Assembly: GCF_029784165.1 (NCBI RefSeq) | Contig: NC_073696.1 | Span: 26,976,358 to 27,040,357, forward strand | Direction: 5' to 3' | Source: Wyeomyia smithii | Taxonomy: Eukaryota > Arthropoda > Insecta > Diptera > Culicidae | DNA: 64,000 nucleotides | Shown here: positions 34,154-45,589 of the stretch, piece after piece | How the letters are laid out: each line of letters starts with the position of its first letter | How positions within the stretch are numbered: position 1 is the stretch's first letter | Translations under genes and position numbers: made by a program | The notes under the pieces: model-generated | Database searches by the model: none | What the model was told of the DNA's origin: nothing | What the model saw: only the letters and a program-made list of their open reading frames with translations

Positions 34154-34476
34154 CAGCGTTGCCATTGTGCCAGATAAATCTGGATTTTGCCAGATTTTTG
34201 TTTGCGCGCCAGACAAACAGATAAACCTCAGAATCTGCCAGATATTTGTAAATGAGCCAGATATTTGCCAGATTTCATCCGCGTCGTCTCGCAAAAAGGT
34301 CATTATTGCGAGAACGACCGTGCCTGGCCTTTACCTACCAACACCCGGCGAGAGCAAAAAAAGGTCATCACCTTCAATTCTGCCAGGAATTTTACCCGAA
34401 AAATGAGTGACAGATTTTTGCCAGACTTTTTATTTTCGTTTTGCCAGATTTTATTCAAAACTTAGTGGCAACGCTG
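34154..34476. mobile_element. 323-bp hAT-type MITE with 8-bp TSD
   Basis: Ends CAGCGTTGCCA and TGGCAACGCTG; CTTCCAAC duplicated at 34146-34153 and 34477-34484. The interior is full of GCCAGAT motifs (candidate subterminal transposase-binding repeats). No coding capacity. Confidence 0.88.
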
Positions 34477-34489
34477 CTTCCAACGGCTT

Positions 34490-34800
34490 CCAAAGGTCCC
34501 CAGCCCAGTGCCGATCACGTCCAGTTTCGGGCTGTATTCCAACAACGATATCTGAATTAGATTACCACTGGTGGGGTCCAACTCAGATCGAAGGGAAGCC
34601 GAACTGTTCGCTTTGACGGTCGACCAGGGAATGAGCTTCTCTCGACACGAAATGTCCTTTTATAGTGTCACTCAGTGTGGGGTGGGGAACTTGGGTGATT
34701 GGGGGAAGAACCAATCACGTGAAAGCATCTCTGCTTTCTTTCTTCGTCGTTTACGATGGGTGATGAATGCGATGCCAATTGGCTGGCATTGCTAGCTAAT
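34490..34800 (-). promoter_or_regulatory. Promoter-like dispersed repeat, second locus
   Basis: Minus strand: GTGATTGGTTCTTCC (about 34718-34704), then CACTATAAAAGGACA (about 34665-34651), then TTCCCTTCGATCTGAGTTGG (34598-34579), shared with 11234-11215. No ORF follows. Confidence 0.45.
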
Positions 34801-35100
34801 GACTGAATGCGTGAAATCATTTCGTCTATGTTTTTGAAGTCTGCGTTAGGGAAATATACCAATCGTATGAAAAATGTATGTGGATATTCGACCTTCAAAC
34901 TTTCCCGCAATTTTCACGGAGTAATAAGAAAATGGTAACTGAAAATATCATGTTATACAAATCTTGTATGTTTTAGCTTTCCAACAGTATATTACCTATT
35001 GAAATCGGAACAGTTGTTTGAGCGCTATTCGCATCTAAAATCTTCCATTCCGCCAACCAAAAACGTTACATGTTCAATCCAGTTTTCCCAGAAGGTACCT
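34801..35100. other. Non-coding stretch
   Basis: No feature recognised. Confidence 0.3.
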
Positions 35101-35500
35101 TAGTATAGTGAAGAAAGACGTAGTCCCACGTCAAAAGTAATTGATATGAAAAACTCAAAAATATTCCAAACCTTCAATTGTAAATTTCGGATGGTGTTTC
35201 TCAGATGAAAAATGACAGATTTTAGCAGTTTAATTGTTTGAGGTGCTTCGTAAATAGGTTTCTTCTCACCAAGCGGATTCGCGCTGTTTTCAATTATACT
35301 GTTGGGTATGACGAATCTTTCTGACAATTCAATTGCGTCCGCTAAAACATCCAGGCCACATATCCCTTAAAACTGGCAATCAAGTTTCAATACATCATTA
35401 GTTTCTTTGACGAAACTGTTATTTTGAATCCACTGAACACAGTTTATTGCATCTTCGGTTTCCTGGTGTACTGGACGTTGTTGTGAAGCTATTCCCAATA

Positions 35501-37348
35501 GGGTAGTTTGGGGTAATTTGGACCCCCTAAGGAAAACTCCTGTTATTTCGTGACCTGTTTTTTCTATCCCATAAACGTAATGTACTATAGTAATATTGAT
35601 CGTTTTTCTATGTTTCTGCACGAAAAAACCTTGATGTTAAGGTCAAAAGAACAAAAAAAATAACTAAACTAAAAATTATGAGTTTCGGACATAAAAAAAT
35701 CGTTTGGGGTGAAAATGGATGTGGACAGGGTAAAAAATGTGAGTTTTATAGTATCAATAGGTGCTTAATACACAGTAGAAGGTGGTATCAAGCATATGGA
35801 ATGATAACTGCAATTCTTAGGCATTGCACAGTGGTTCCACAGTAGGCCAAAAAAATTTCCCTTCTCCAATTATTCATACTAGAAACTGAGTATGCGATCG
35901 TGTGTCGCACACGCACGTTTGTGTGTGTGTGCATGTGTGTGAGTGCGCGCGCGTGTGTGTGTGTGCGTGTGTATGTGTGTGTGATTGTGTGTGTCTGTCT
36001 ATGTGTGTGTATGTGTGTGTGTCAGTATATGTGTGATGTAAGTTTCATGAGAATCGGATGATATACCAATTTTTGGCAGCACTTTGAATGTTGCTGTGTC
36101 AGGAAATTTCAATGATTTTTATGTTCGAAAATCACAATTTTGAGCTTAACTTCGATTACCTGATTCCCTCAATTTTGATCTGATTTTGGATCAACGAGTT
36201 TCGTTTTGAGGGGAAATCTATGTTATTTTTTAGAACTCTTGTGTACCGTACAGTCTCGTGAAACAGTTAGGAATAATCGGAAAATCAACAGCCTATATGA
36301 AATTAACCGTATTTTTCAAATTTTTGGGTCCCGGTTTGCATATCGTCGTTCCAAATCCGTTAATCCCGAATTCGCGAAACGGAAAAATATATAACGAATG
36401 TACGTTGACGTACGATTTCTTATTTTTCCTTGAAAGGCCTATCAAATTCCTTAAATTTTCCATTAAATCTTTTAATCGGTCAAACGGCTCAAAAGTTACA
36501 ATTTTTTTGAAAAATGATTGCCGATTTTTGGCAACTTTAATCCAAAATGGATCACACTAAGGACCAAACAAAAAAATACGGGTATAAAGTTTTTCGATAA
36601 AGAACAAGTATACCAATGTTGAACATGATCTGAACAAAAAAATAAATCTGATAATAAGAAAGGTTTCACGGCATTTTAGGGGAACAACATTTTCGGACAT
36701 CGGAAATGAGTTCAGCACCCAAAAATTGGCATGATACGTCATTTTCAAGAATTTTAGAAAAAAAAATTAGGTTTTTCCAACTTTTGTTCAGAAAACACTT
36801 TTTGTACAGATAAATCATCCCAGATTGCCTGCAACACTTTTTACAGTTCATTGTTTGTACACCGCCGTCTATCCGTTCGTTTTTATACGCCCGCGGCATC
36901 AGTCCGACAAAAGAATTTACTTCAAACTCACCTGACCATAACACCCCAAAAAACTGTCCATTTTACCCCAAACAGGACGCTGTTCTAAAAACTCAATTCC
37001 TTCCACTATTTTCGGTCAAACTTATCGCAATCTTTCATTAAAATGTACTCTTTTACTAAACAAACACAGCTGCAAAGCTCATTGCACTGAAAACAACGAA
37101 GAAAATCTCAAAAAAACCTTAAATACAGAAGCGTAAAACTTACAGCAAAATCAACTATTGATGTTTCCTTTGTTTACTTTGGCACTGCGGTGCACCTGTC
37201 ACAGCAAACCATGAAATTTTTATATTAGTTAGGGTTTAGTAGTTCAAGGAAAGGATGAAGTAGTACATGGAACCCAAAAATGTAATACTTTCCAAGATAA
37301 AGCACCTGTCCATTTCACCCCAGGGGTCCAAATTACCCCAAACTACCC
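35501..37348. mobile_element. 1.85-kb TA-flanked element with ~26-bp TIRs
   Basis: The left end is GGGTAGTTTGGGGTAATTTG followed by GACCCC; the inverse of the right end is the same over about 26 bp. TA at 35499-35500 and 37349-37350. No transposase is inside; the interior has a (GT)n block and subterminal TGTCCATTTTACCCC-like strings (36957, 37309, inverted near 35710). A non-autonomous Tc1/mariner-type element. Confidence 0.88.
35908..36040. repeat. GT-rich microsatellite
   Basis: (GT)n with GTGTGTGCATGTG-type interruptions, inside the 35501-37348 element. Confidence 0.9.
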
Positions 37349-37789
37349 TACTTGACTTATACGCTGGGCGCAGTGAACGATTTTATCCATTGGTACTACA
37401 GCATCTTCTACAATATTAACTACCAATTTGTTGGTTTTTTTTTATTGCTGCGCTGCCGCTCATGGCAAGTCCGTCCCATTTGCGTTTTTGTGCAAATGAG
37501 AAAATAGCTATTAAAGATCATAACGCTTTTGGAGAAATTTCGCTCCTGTATGTTTTTTTAATCAAAACCATCAACAGAATTTGATGCTGCAATGGCAGAT
37601 AAACACTTTTGCGTCATAAAACATGCATAAACAGCAAAATTTGATTAAATTATGTTGAAAAACATTAGCTGGGACTCGTATGCCATTACTCTTACGATAC
37701 CTAGCCAAAATGATAGCAAGCCACCTATGACCGGTGATGAAAAATAAACTATCAGCATAACGATTTGTCAATTGAGCGAACGGTTGAAA

Positions 37790-39745
37790 ATGTCCGGACT
37801 GGAGTTAATCAAGTTTTATGCCAGTTCTGATGAAAGTTCCGATGAAGAAATCACTTCTAGAACCGTACAACCCACGCCAGCCTCTGTAACTCAAAGGTAT
37901 GTACTAGTTGAATGGTACAAATACTATAATAATATTTAAATTGAACAGAGAACCAAGGTTGGATGCTCGTGGACCGCTCTGCATAGAGGACTAAGAAACA
38001 ACAGCTAGCGGCTCAGGCTGCCAAGAAACGGCGTGTAAGTCACGCAGAAAAACTAGTTGATTGTAACTGTAAAAGGAAGTGCTTCACGAGGCTTTCTAAG
38101 GATGAGAGATCTGACGAGGATACATTTTTTTGGAACGTAAGCATGGATGAGCATACATCGTTGATTCGGGAAAGAGTACAGCAAGTTCCTGTACGTAGGC
38201 GCAAACGGAACACCTACTCTGGTCAAGAAGCAATGAAGCATCATAGCTATTTATTCAGCCTTAAGTCGTCTGGTGGTGAGCTTGTTTCGGTGTGCCGGAA
38301 GTTTTTATTAAATACACTGGGGTATGGAGATGGTTGTGGGTAAGGAATCGTTTTGCTTAATAATCTTGTATCCTGAACAATATGTATTCTGGATATTTTG
38401 TTCACAGAAATCTTATCTACCGAGCCTTTGCAGTTAATCCTGATGGAGCAGTAGTCTCGAAGCGTGGCAAGCATGAACGGGATTTGTCCGAGCGTGATGC
38501 AGTTAGAGCACACATTCTGTCGTATCAACCGACTATCTCGCACTACAGAAGGGAACACGCCCCAAACCGATTATATTTGCCTTCCGACCTCACGGAGAAG
38601 ATCCTGAAGAAGATGAATATCTCACTCGTAAAACTGGGACATGAGCAATGCGAATCTTGTGTGACAGCCGAGCAGCATAGAAAAGATTCCGGTCATAAAG
38701 ATACTGTCCCACACGATGAGATGCCTTGTTCGATATGCGACTCACAACAAGTTCACCTTCGTAACGCAGAAGTGTCTAGAAAAGCATATAGAGAGGATGG
38801 TGAAAATGCAAAACCAAACCACGTTGTACTCGCTGTTGATTTACAAAAGGTAATGGCATTGCTTTTCTTGATAGATGTTCATAAGGTCTATGTTTCACTG
38901 TTTACAGGTAATCCAGCTGCCCCGGCTTGATGGTTTGAAGTCGATTGTTTTTGCTCAACGCTTATCAGCGTACAACGAGACATTCGCGCCGGTAGGCAAA
39001 TACGCTAAACTCGTTCCTGTAGTGGCTTGTCTGTGGAATGAATCAATCGCCGGGAGATCTGCTTATGACATTCTTTCATGCTTTCCACAGAGTCCTAAAC
39101 AGATTTGGCAACGAGAAGCATCTGACCTTGTGGCTGGACAACTGTTCCGCACAAAATAAGAATTGGAACTTGTTTCTCCATCTAATTTTATTAATTAATT
39201 CAAAAAAAATTCAGTTGGAGAAAGTTGTGCTAAAGTTTTTTGAGAGCGGACACACTTTCATGGCGGCGGATAGTTTTCACGCTGCAGTGGAAGCCAGCAT
39301 GAGGAAGAACCCACCCGTCACCTACGAAGATTTCTGCAACGCCGTGAAAACTGCCAAAAAAAGCACCGATGTACTTGACATGACAGCAGAGACGTTTTTT
39401 AAAACTAAATTCACCGTTTCTCAATACGTTTTGAATAACTGTCATCCGCGACCATATATTGATAAAATACGAAGAATAGAGTTTACCAAAGGGAGCCTGG
39501 AGCTTCAGTATGTCGATACAGTTTCCGACGATGGCGCAATGAAACGGTGTTTTTTGTTTACAAAGAAACAAATGAAGGAGATAAATGCGGAAGGTTTTTC
39601 ACTAGAGAAAAATCTGTCCTATCAGAAAGCTCCAAATGGAGTTGACCCAGATCGGAAGGAGGCTATGCTGAAGGTTATTCAACCGGTGATAAGTGTCGAG
39701 AAAAAACTTTTCTGGTATAATCTACCAGAGCAAAAATCTTACTAA
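37790..39745 (+). pseudogene. DUF7869-like putative transposase, spliced, two frameshifts
   Basis: Exons 37790-37896, 37949-38339, 38408-38849 and 38908-39745, with canonical GT-AG borders that keep phase. In order: an acidic Ser-rich start (about 37790), CNCKRKCFTRLSKDER (about 38069), VCRKFLLNTLGYGDG, a CxxC-x(24)-CxxC metal-binding-like segment (about 38650-38740), VVLAVDLQKVIQLPRL across the third splice, TLWLDNCSAQNKNW (about 39128-39168) and ESGHTFMAADSFHAAVE. The three acidic motifs fit an RNase H-like DDE/D nuclease core; that catalytic reading is my inference. Reading breaks at about 37985 (stop in one frame, continuation in another) and at about 39065-39075, so this copy is probably inactive. 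The product would be about 500-550 aa. Everything else reads openly, implying recent activity. Confidence 0.65.
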
Positions 39746-40231
39746 TTGATAAATACTTCGCCAAGGAACCAATTTAGCAGCACAAAATGCGTTGTTTATT
39801 TAAAAAAAAACGAGGAATATAACTTTCAACAAACTTTTAAATTTCAAAACCAGTTTCCTCACTCGTTACTTGTAATCATGATTGTGAAAATGTCCTCACT
39901 GATATCTTCTGTCAGAGCAATAAATACAGTGTATTTTCACTGTATCATACATTTTCATAGAAGTCAATATTGGAAGAAAACAACTGATGTGGGAATTTGG
40001 AATTCGGTAGTGGTGCAAATGAAGATAACTTTCTTATAAAAATATTTATGCATAATCTAAATGCTAACATCTACAAAAAATAAGCTCTGGAAATCAGCAA
40101 GAGAAAATGCTTTAACCGTTATGTGCTCGGAAGTCATCATTTTAAATTTCTCGGATGTCACCATTTTAAATTTCAAAATGGCATCTGGAGTTGATGTTCG
40201 GTCTCTGAGCATCATCGCGATGCCAGAAATA

Positions 40232-40360
40232 TAGTCAAGTTTTTTTACGCGGTTTTTTGTTATACGCGGATATTGTTTACGAAGTTTTTTACGCGGATTT
40301 TCGAATTACCGCGGTTTTTTTACGAGGTACGTATCCCTCGCGTAAAAAGAAACCTGACTG
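40232..40360. mobile_element. ~129-bp TA-flanked MITE
   Basis: Left TAGTCAAGTTTTTTTACGCG; right inverted CAGTCAGGTTTCTTTTTACG. TA at 40230-40231 and 40361-40362. Inserted inside the DUF7869-like transposon. Confidence 0.65.
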
Positions 40361-41334
40361 TACCCATATTCGACGGTATTCGGGCAATTTTAGTTTTCTT
40401 CCAGACACCGGAAGTCGCCATTTTGGAAATGAGAAAGGGTCTCTATGGTCGTTTATAGGTCTCTAGACACCGTCCCGATTCCGAAAACACTCTTATGAGG
40501 TGGCTTTCGGACAATTTTCTATGTTTTCCGGGAACCAGGAGGCAACATCTTGAATTTCAGAATGGCGTCTGATGGTATTCGGTTTTGAAAATACCCATAT
40601 AGGATGGTATGCGACGTTGTACTATTTCAACGTTTCTATGGCCACTAGAGGCCCCGGCCGAATCTGTTCCGGAAGAACTATTTGAAAGCATATCACCATA
40701 ACACCCAAAACCATAAAAATGACCTGTGGAAGTATTTTTAAGAACTTTCAACTAATAACTGTAAGGTTCTGTTCGAATATTCATAAAATTCCTCAGTTCC
40801 GGAACATATTCCCGGAAAACCTGATCTCCAGCAACAAAGAAATTCTATTGGGACACCGCTGGCACGAATTTAAAAGTAGAAAAGGTACTGAATCTTTTGG
40901 TACTAAATTATTGGAATGGAATGCAAATTGTCAAAGTTACACGAATTTCAATTTGTGGGTACCAGGGTACTCCCCCCATTGACCCCCTTTCGTTGTTATA
41001 TGAAAACTAATGTTATCAAAAGTTTAATAAACTTTGAGATGTCACTGAGTTTCATCACTTTTGAAGACCATAAATTGTGGTAAATATCATATGTTTCATA
41101 ATTATTATTGACTGTGGGACTGACTTGCAATGATTTTTTCTATGGGACCGACTTGCGATCATTTTTGCTATGGGCCAAACTGACTTGCTATTTTTTTCAT
41201 AGTTTCTCAGAACAAAGTGTTCAAAAGTATGTGTTCTATCGAAAGTAGATATAAGAAGGTGATGATTCCACTAATAAAATTAAAATTGATAAAAATGCAG
41301 TTGGGACGGACTTGCCATGAGCGGCAGTGCGGTT

Positions 41335-41755
41335 GTCCAATACTGGTGAAGGTGAAGTCAGTGTTTCGTGACTTTTTGGAGATTCTGAGCATTATAACTC
41401 GGCTATTAGTTCCGCCTGTGCCTTACGTTTACCTCGCAGGCTTCTACCAGACGGATCTCTATCAGCTAGCGTACGAATAGTTGGAACGGCTGAAAATTTT
41501 ATTTTGATTGTAAAACCAGAGTACGTATTTAAGTGATTATTACTTTACCATTTTTAACTAGACACGATCGATGACCGACAAGATACCGGCATTAGAAGTC
41601 TTCTGGTTTGAAGTGCTGGGAACACACAAACTTTGCATTTCAAAACTTATGCACTCAACTCCACAGAAATAAACGGATTTCAATTTGCGAAACAAACTTT
41701 GTGACGTAAAACCCCCGAGCGCTTTGATCGAAATTTATGTTGGGCGTGTACATAT
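41335..41755 (-). mobile_element. P-type element fragment with THAP end
   Basis: The minus strand from about 41755 has the same 5' region as the copy at 17868. Then about 41640-41590 reads KFVCSQHFKPEDF (a stop follows), a conserved short intron (about 41558-41495: GTAAAG donor, TTTTCAG acceptor), then AVPTIRTLADRDPSGRSL. It stops at the edge of the DUF7869-like transposon, suggesting that element landed in the P copy. Confidence 0.65.
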
Positions 41756-41859
41756 AGGAAGCATGCAACATTTTCACCAAAACGGTGGTAGGCATCCGCC
41801 TAACCTCTGCTCCAATGATATTGATATGGTATCACCCGCCGGGAGTGGGTTAAACCAGA

Positions 41860-42620
41860 AGGACGTTTCCAAATGCCATTTAAAATTCAATGTGGCTACT
41901 TCCGGTTTCTGAAAAACAGCGGAAAGTAACTGAATAACACCCAATATGGGTATTTCCGATATCGTAATGATGCCACCAATCGACCTTAGATACCATTTTA
42001 AATTGTAGGATGGCAACTTTCGGTTTCAAACAGCCAAAAATTGCCGCATTCCACCCTATATGAGTATCTCCGGAACCAACATGATGCCCAGAAGCTAAAA
42101 GTCGGTCACAGACACTATTTTGAATTCTAAAGTGGCGACTTCCGGTTTCTGGAAAACAACTGAAAAATACCAAACACCATCCGATATGGATATTTCCGGA
42201 ATCAGAATGACGCTCAGAGACCAGAAATAGATTTCACATGCCATTTTTAAATCCAAGATCCCCCCTTGGGTTTGTGGAAAACAGCCTAAAGTGACCAAAT
42301 ATCATCCAATATGAGTATTTTCGGAACCGGAATGATGCAAGGAGCTAAAAATCTCAGACACCATTTTGAGTTGAAAAATGGCAACTTTTAGGAAACATCC
42401 GAAATGACTGATTACTACTCAATATGGATATTCTCGTAATCGAAATGATGCATAGAAGCCAAGCATTGAGCCTGGACACCATTTTGAATAAGTGAAAACC
42501 ACCTAATATGAATGATTGATGCCAGAAAAAAACAGCTGAAAATGACCGAATACCACGCAATATGGATATTTCTAGAATCGAGGTGATGGTAAAGCAACCA
42601 AAAGGCGAGGATGTTGTCAT
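41860..42620. repeat. ~120-bp degenerate satellite, about six units
   Basis: Units repeat ACTTCCGGTTTCTG, AACACCCAATATGGGTATTT and CACCATTTTGAATT at roughly 120-bp spacing. Related fragments at 21120-21480, 29500-29840 and 40130-40690. Confidence 0.75.
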
Positions 42621-42996
42621 ATCCTATGACCGATTCATTGTGCATTTACAAACTGTAAACGAATCGCAAGGAATCAATCAATTCGGAATATTTGAAATTT
42701 CTTAATCAAACACAAAAATGGGCGGGACGAAGTTCGCCGAGTCAGCTTGCGAAATGATAAAAGTAACACTTCCTGCAAATAACGATTATTTGGCACAAAA
42801 TCAGACATTTTCACACAACTTAAAGTACCGGGTCCGGCAATGGAACGGCTACATCACTTCAACACTCATTATTACGTTGCTCACGAAACTGCATCCACTA
42901 ATAGCTGCGTCACCTTATTTAAATTGTGTCTCAGCTATTAGTGGATGTACGTGTTACTTTTGTAATGGAGTGTTACTAGGAAAAATGGGTCTCGAA

Positions 42997-43417
42997 TAGT
43001 GCTGGGACTATCCGGATTAAAATATCCGGATATCCGATATTCGACAAATATCCAAAATCCGGGTCAACCGGATATCCGGATATTATCCGACAGGATATCC
43101 GGATTTTCGGATGGTCGGATATCCGGATATCCGGATATTATATCCGAACATAGTTTAATGAGAAATTATGTAAATAAATACTTACGAGGGGATGGGGGAT
43201 TGTGGAAAAAGCCTTTTTTCGCGTTACATTTTATTCAAACGGGCTTAAAAGAAAGAAAAAAAAAATCCGGATATCCGGATAGTATATCCGGATATCCGAC
43301 TATTCGATTATCCGTATCCGGATATTCGGACATCCGAATAGTATTCGTTTACACATCCGTGATCCGAGCTTCGGATAACCGGATCACGAATATATCCGGG
43401 TAAAAGTCCCAGCACTA
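42997..43417. mobile_element. hAT MITE rich in GGATATCC, copy 1
   Basis: Ends TAGTGCTGGGAC and GTCCCAGCACTA; GTCTCGAA duplicated at 42989-42996 and 43418-43425. The subterminal zones are stacks of the self-complementary motif ATATCCGGATATCCGG; the centre is ACGAGGGGATGGGG-like. 421 bp, non-coding. Copy 2 at 56322-56745. Confidence 0.92.
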
Positions 43418-44284
43418 GTCTCGAACAGATGCGTACGGTGTGTCCAAAATGCCGGATTATCATACTTTAATGTACCTCGAATTTTTTTTCACCAAAAGTT
43501 AGTTTGGGTCCATACCTTTCAAAATCAACCGGTTTTAAAAAAATCCATCGGGGGAAAATTGAATAAAATTGATGTAAATTTTTTATGTATTTTTTTATTT
43601 GAATTATACTAATTTTTAATGTTAAATACACTGATAACGTTCATAATAAATAACTTCATCACAATCTTAAGCTTAAAATAGCTTTCCTAGTAGGTTTTTA
43701 GATTACATGTTGAAGAAAAACTGAGATATATACACAGGTATTGAAAAAAAAAAACATTACGAAAAAAAACCGAACACATTTATATACTAGTGGTTGATAT
43801 GCATTTGGAATTCACTCACTGCAAAGTAACCTTGGTTGCTATGGTGCATGTGAAAAAATCAGTGATTGCTATGATTTACAACACATGTGAAACAGTGTTA
43901 TAAACAAACCGTTTTGACAATGTTAAAACAAACGACGGCTCATCTAGTTGTTTTCGGTAGATTGTACAAAATGAAGAAAACACATGAACAAAATCAATCT
44001 AAAGTATGTCTTTTGTGTTTCAAAAAAGTGAAACAACCTAAATTGATACATAATACGCTGATAAAAACCATAAACAGTGCTTCATTCTCGAATGCGACAA
44101 AGATAGTGAAAAGTATCCCAAAGTTCTTTGCGGAAGCTGCTATATTGTATACTATAGTATGTTTTAACCACCTAAAAAAAATAAACCAGGAATAAAACAT
44201 TTGAGTTTTTATGACCTTGTGTAACAAAAACATGAAGTCAGACAGAATAAAATCTACAACTTTCGACGTATTTTATTATGTATA

Positions 44285-45332
44285 CACTCCCCCAACAATT
44301 ATGGATCTCTTACAATTAAGGATCACTTTCGTGTTTTATGTTATTTGACTCAGTTAAAAAAACTGTGTGAAGGCACGTAGCATTGTTGCAACATTAAAAC
44401 ATATCATATTTGCTAGCTTTGAACAAAGAAAACATCGTTTTTATCCCAAGATAGATACGTTTTTTATAAGCGTTTAATATTGTAATCTACAATCTATTAA
44501 AGTATTTATCGTTTTTCTCAGTCAGCGAAAGTAGCGCGCTCCTCATTCATAAGGTTTCTATGTGATATAATAGCTAATTCTCGGGCAAAAAATAGCTAAT
44601 AAACAAAAGTCAGGGTGAGTTCTTCACGATTTACCAAAATGTTGATGGTTGATTGCGATTTTTCTATAAAAATAGGTTATTCTCTTATTGTTTCATGATA
44701 GGGACCAAGACAAGGTAGTTTCTCACAATTATGAATCACTTCGATTCAAATATGATTTTAACCAGTTAAAACACTCTATCAACTTCTTTTGGGCTCTAAA
44801 CAGTGTTGAGTCTTTGAAAAATACTGTTCTCAAAGCAAGTGGGACGGGAAAGCTACGTGAAGCGGCAAAAAGTTATGATATACCATATGGAACGGTTCAT
44901 CGCTACCTTCGGGAGCGACATACCTGGACTCTCATTCTTACTGCAACCTCGAAAGTCACATAAAATGTGACCAGGCCATGTGAGATCTTTAAAACGATAT
45001 GAAACATGGCAATTCTTCATTATACATAATTTCAATAAGGTTCGTTAAATAAATTCATTGCCGAAAACTGTTAAATATGATGTAAATTGTTTCATAATTG
45101 GGATCGCTTTGAAAAGTGATCCATAATTTTGTATTCGATGAGTTGTAATAAAATAAATATATTTTCTGAGAAATATTTATAAAACATGAAACAAATACTC
45201 AATCAAGTGAAAGAATACATATTTCTGTAACTAAAAACATTTATAGATTACTTATATACAATAAAATTGGCCAGAAATGATTTTTTTGAATTCAAACATC
45301 TTTTTAAGTGATCCATAATTGTGGGGGGGCTG
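44285..45332 (+). mobile_element. Pogo-like element remnant
   Basis: Ends CACTCCCCCAACAATTATGG and, inverted, CAGCCCCCCCACAATTATGG; TA at 44283-44284 and 45333-45334. Inside, 44688-44963 (+) encodes KLREAAKSYDIPYGTVHRYL, a psq-type helix-turn-helix as in pogo-family transposases. No catalytic domain remains. The GATCCATAATT core recurs subterminally (45118). Confidence 0.75.
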
Positions 45333-45589
45333 TAATTGCAAGCGATTCGGTTAAAAATAAAAATTTTTCATCAAAGAAATGCAGGTAGTTGAAATGGAAC
45401 TCAATTTTCTACATGTTGATGTTACACGATTCGTATAGATCACCAATCAAATCGAAAAATTTAGGTTGAAAAAGCACTAAAAATTCAAATCAATTTATTT
45501 CAAATTTCCCCCGATGGATTTTTTTAAAACCAGCCAATTTTGAAAGGTCAGAACCAAAACTAACTTTGGGTGAAAGAAAATCCGAGGTA

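Larger units (their letters stand above)
35100..37452 (-). pseudogene. Unrecognised coding remnant split by a MITE
   Basis: On the minus strand, 37430-37351 reads VEDAVVPMDKIVHCAQRIS. Across the TA-flanked insertion 35501-37348 the frame resumes at 35498 with LGIASQQRPVHQETEDAIN and runs to a stop near 35370. A further piece, SERFVIPNSIIENSANPLGE, is at 35327-35268. That the frame continues across the insertion suggests it once was coding. No family recognised; probably transposon-derived, as the flanks are. Confidence 0.4.
37453..41327 (+). mobile_element. DNA transposon carrying a DUF7869-like gene
   Basis: The left end CTGCCGCTCATGGCAAGTCC followed by GTCCCA (37453-37478) is repeated exactly in inverse at the right end, finishing GACTTGCCATGAGCGGCAG at 41327. 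TGCG flanks both ends (37449-37452 and 41328-41331), a possible 4-bp target duplication. Near the right end the TIR core recurs as GGGACTGACTTGCAATGA (41116), GGGACCGACTTGCGATC (41144) and a weaker AAACTGACTTGCT (41177): subterminal repeats as in many cut-and-paste elements. The one gene inside is annotated separately. 40.1-40.7 kb contains dispersed satellite and a small MITE acquired later. Confidence 0.7.

Noticed and set aside
43887..44195. 102-aa frame with CLLCFKKVKQP
   Set aside because: Within the outer MITE and lacking a second metal-binding pair; treated as chance.
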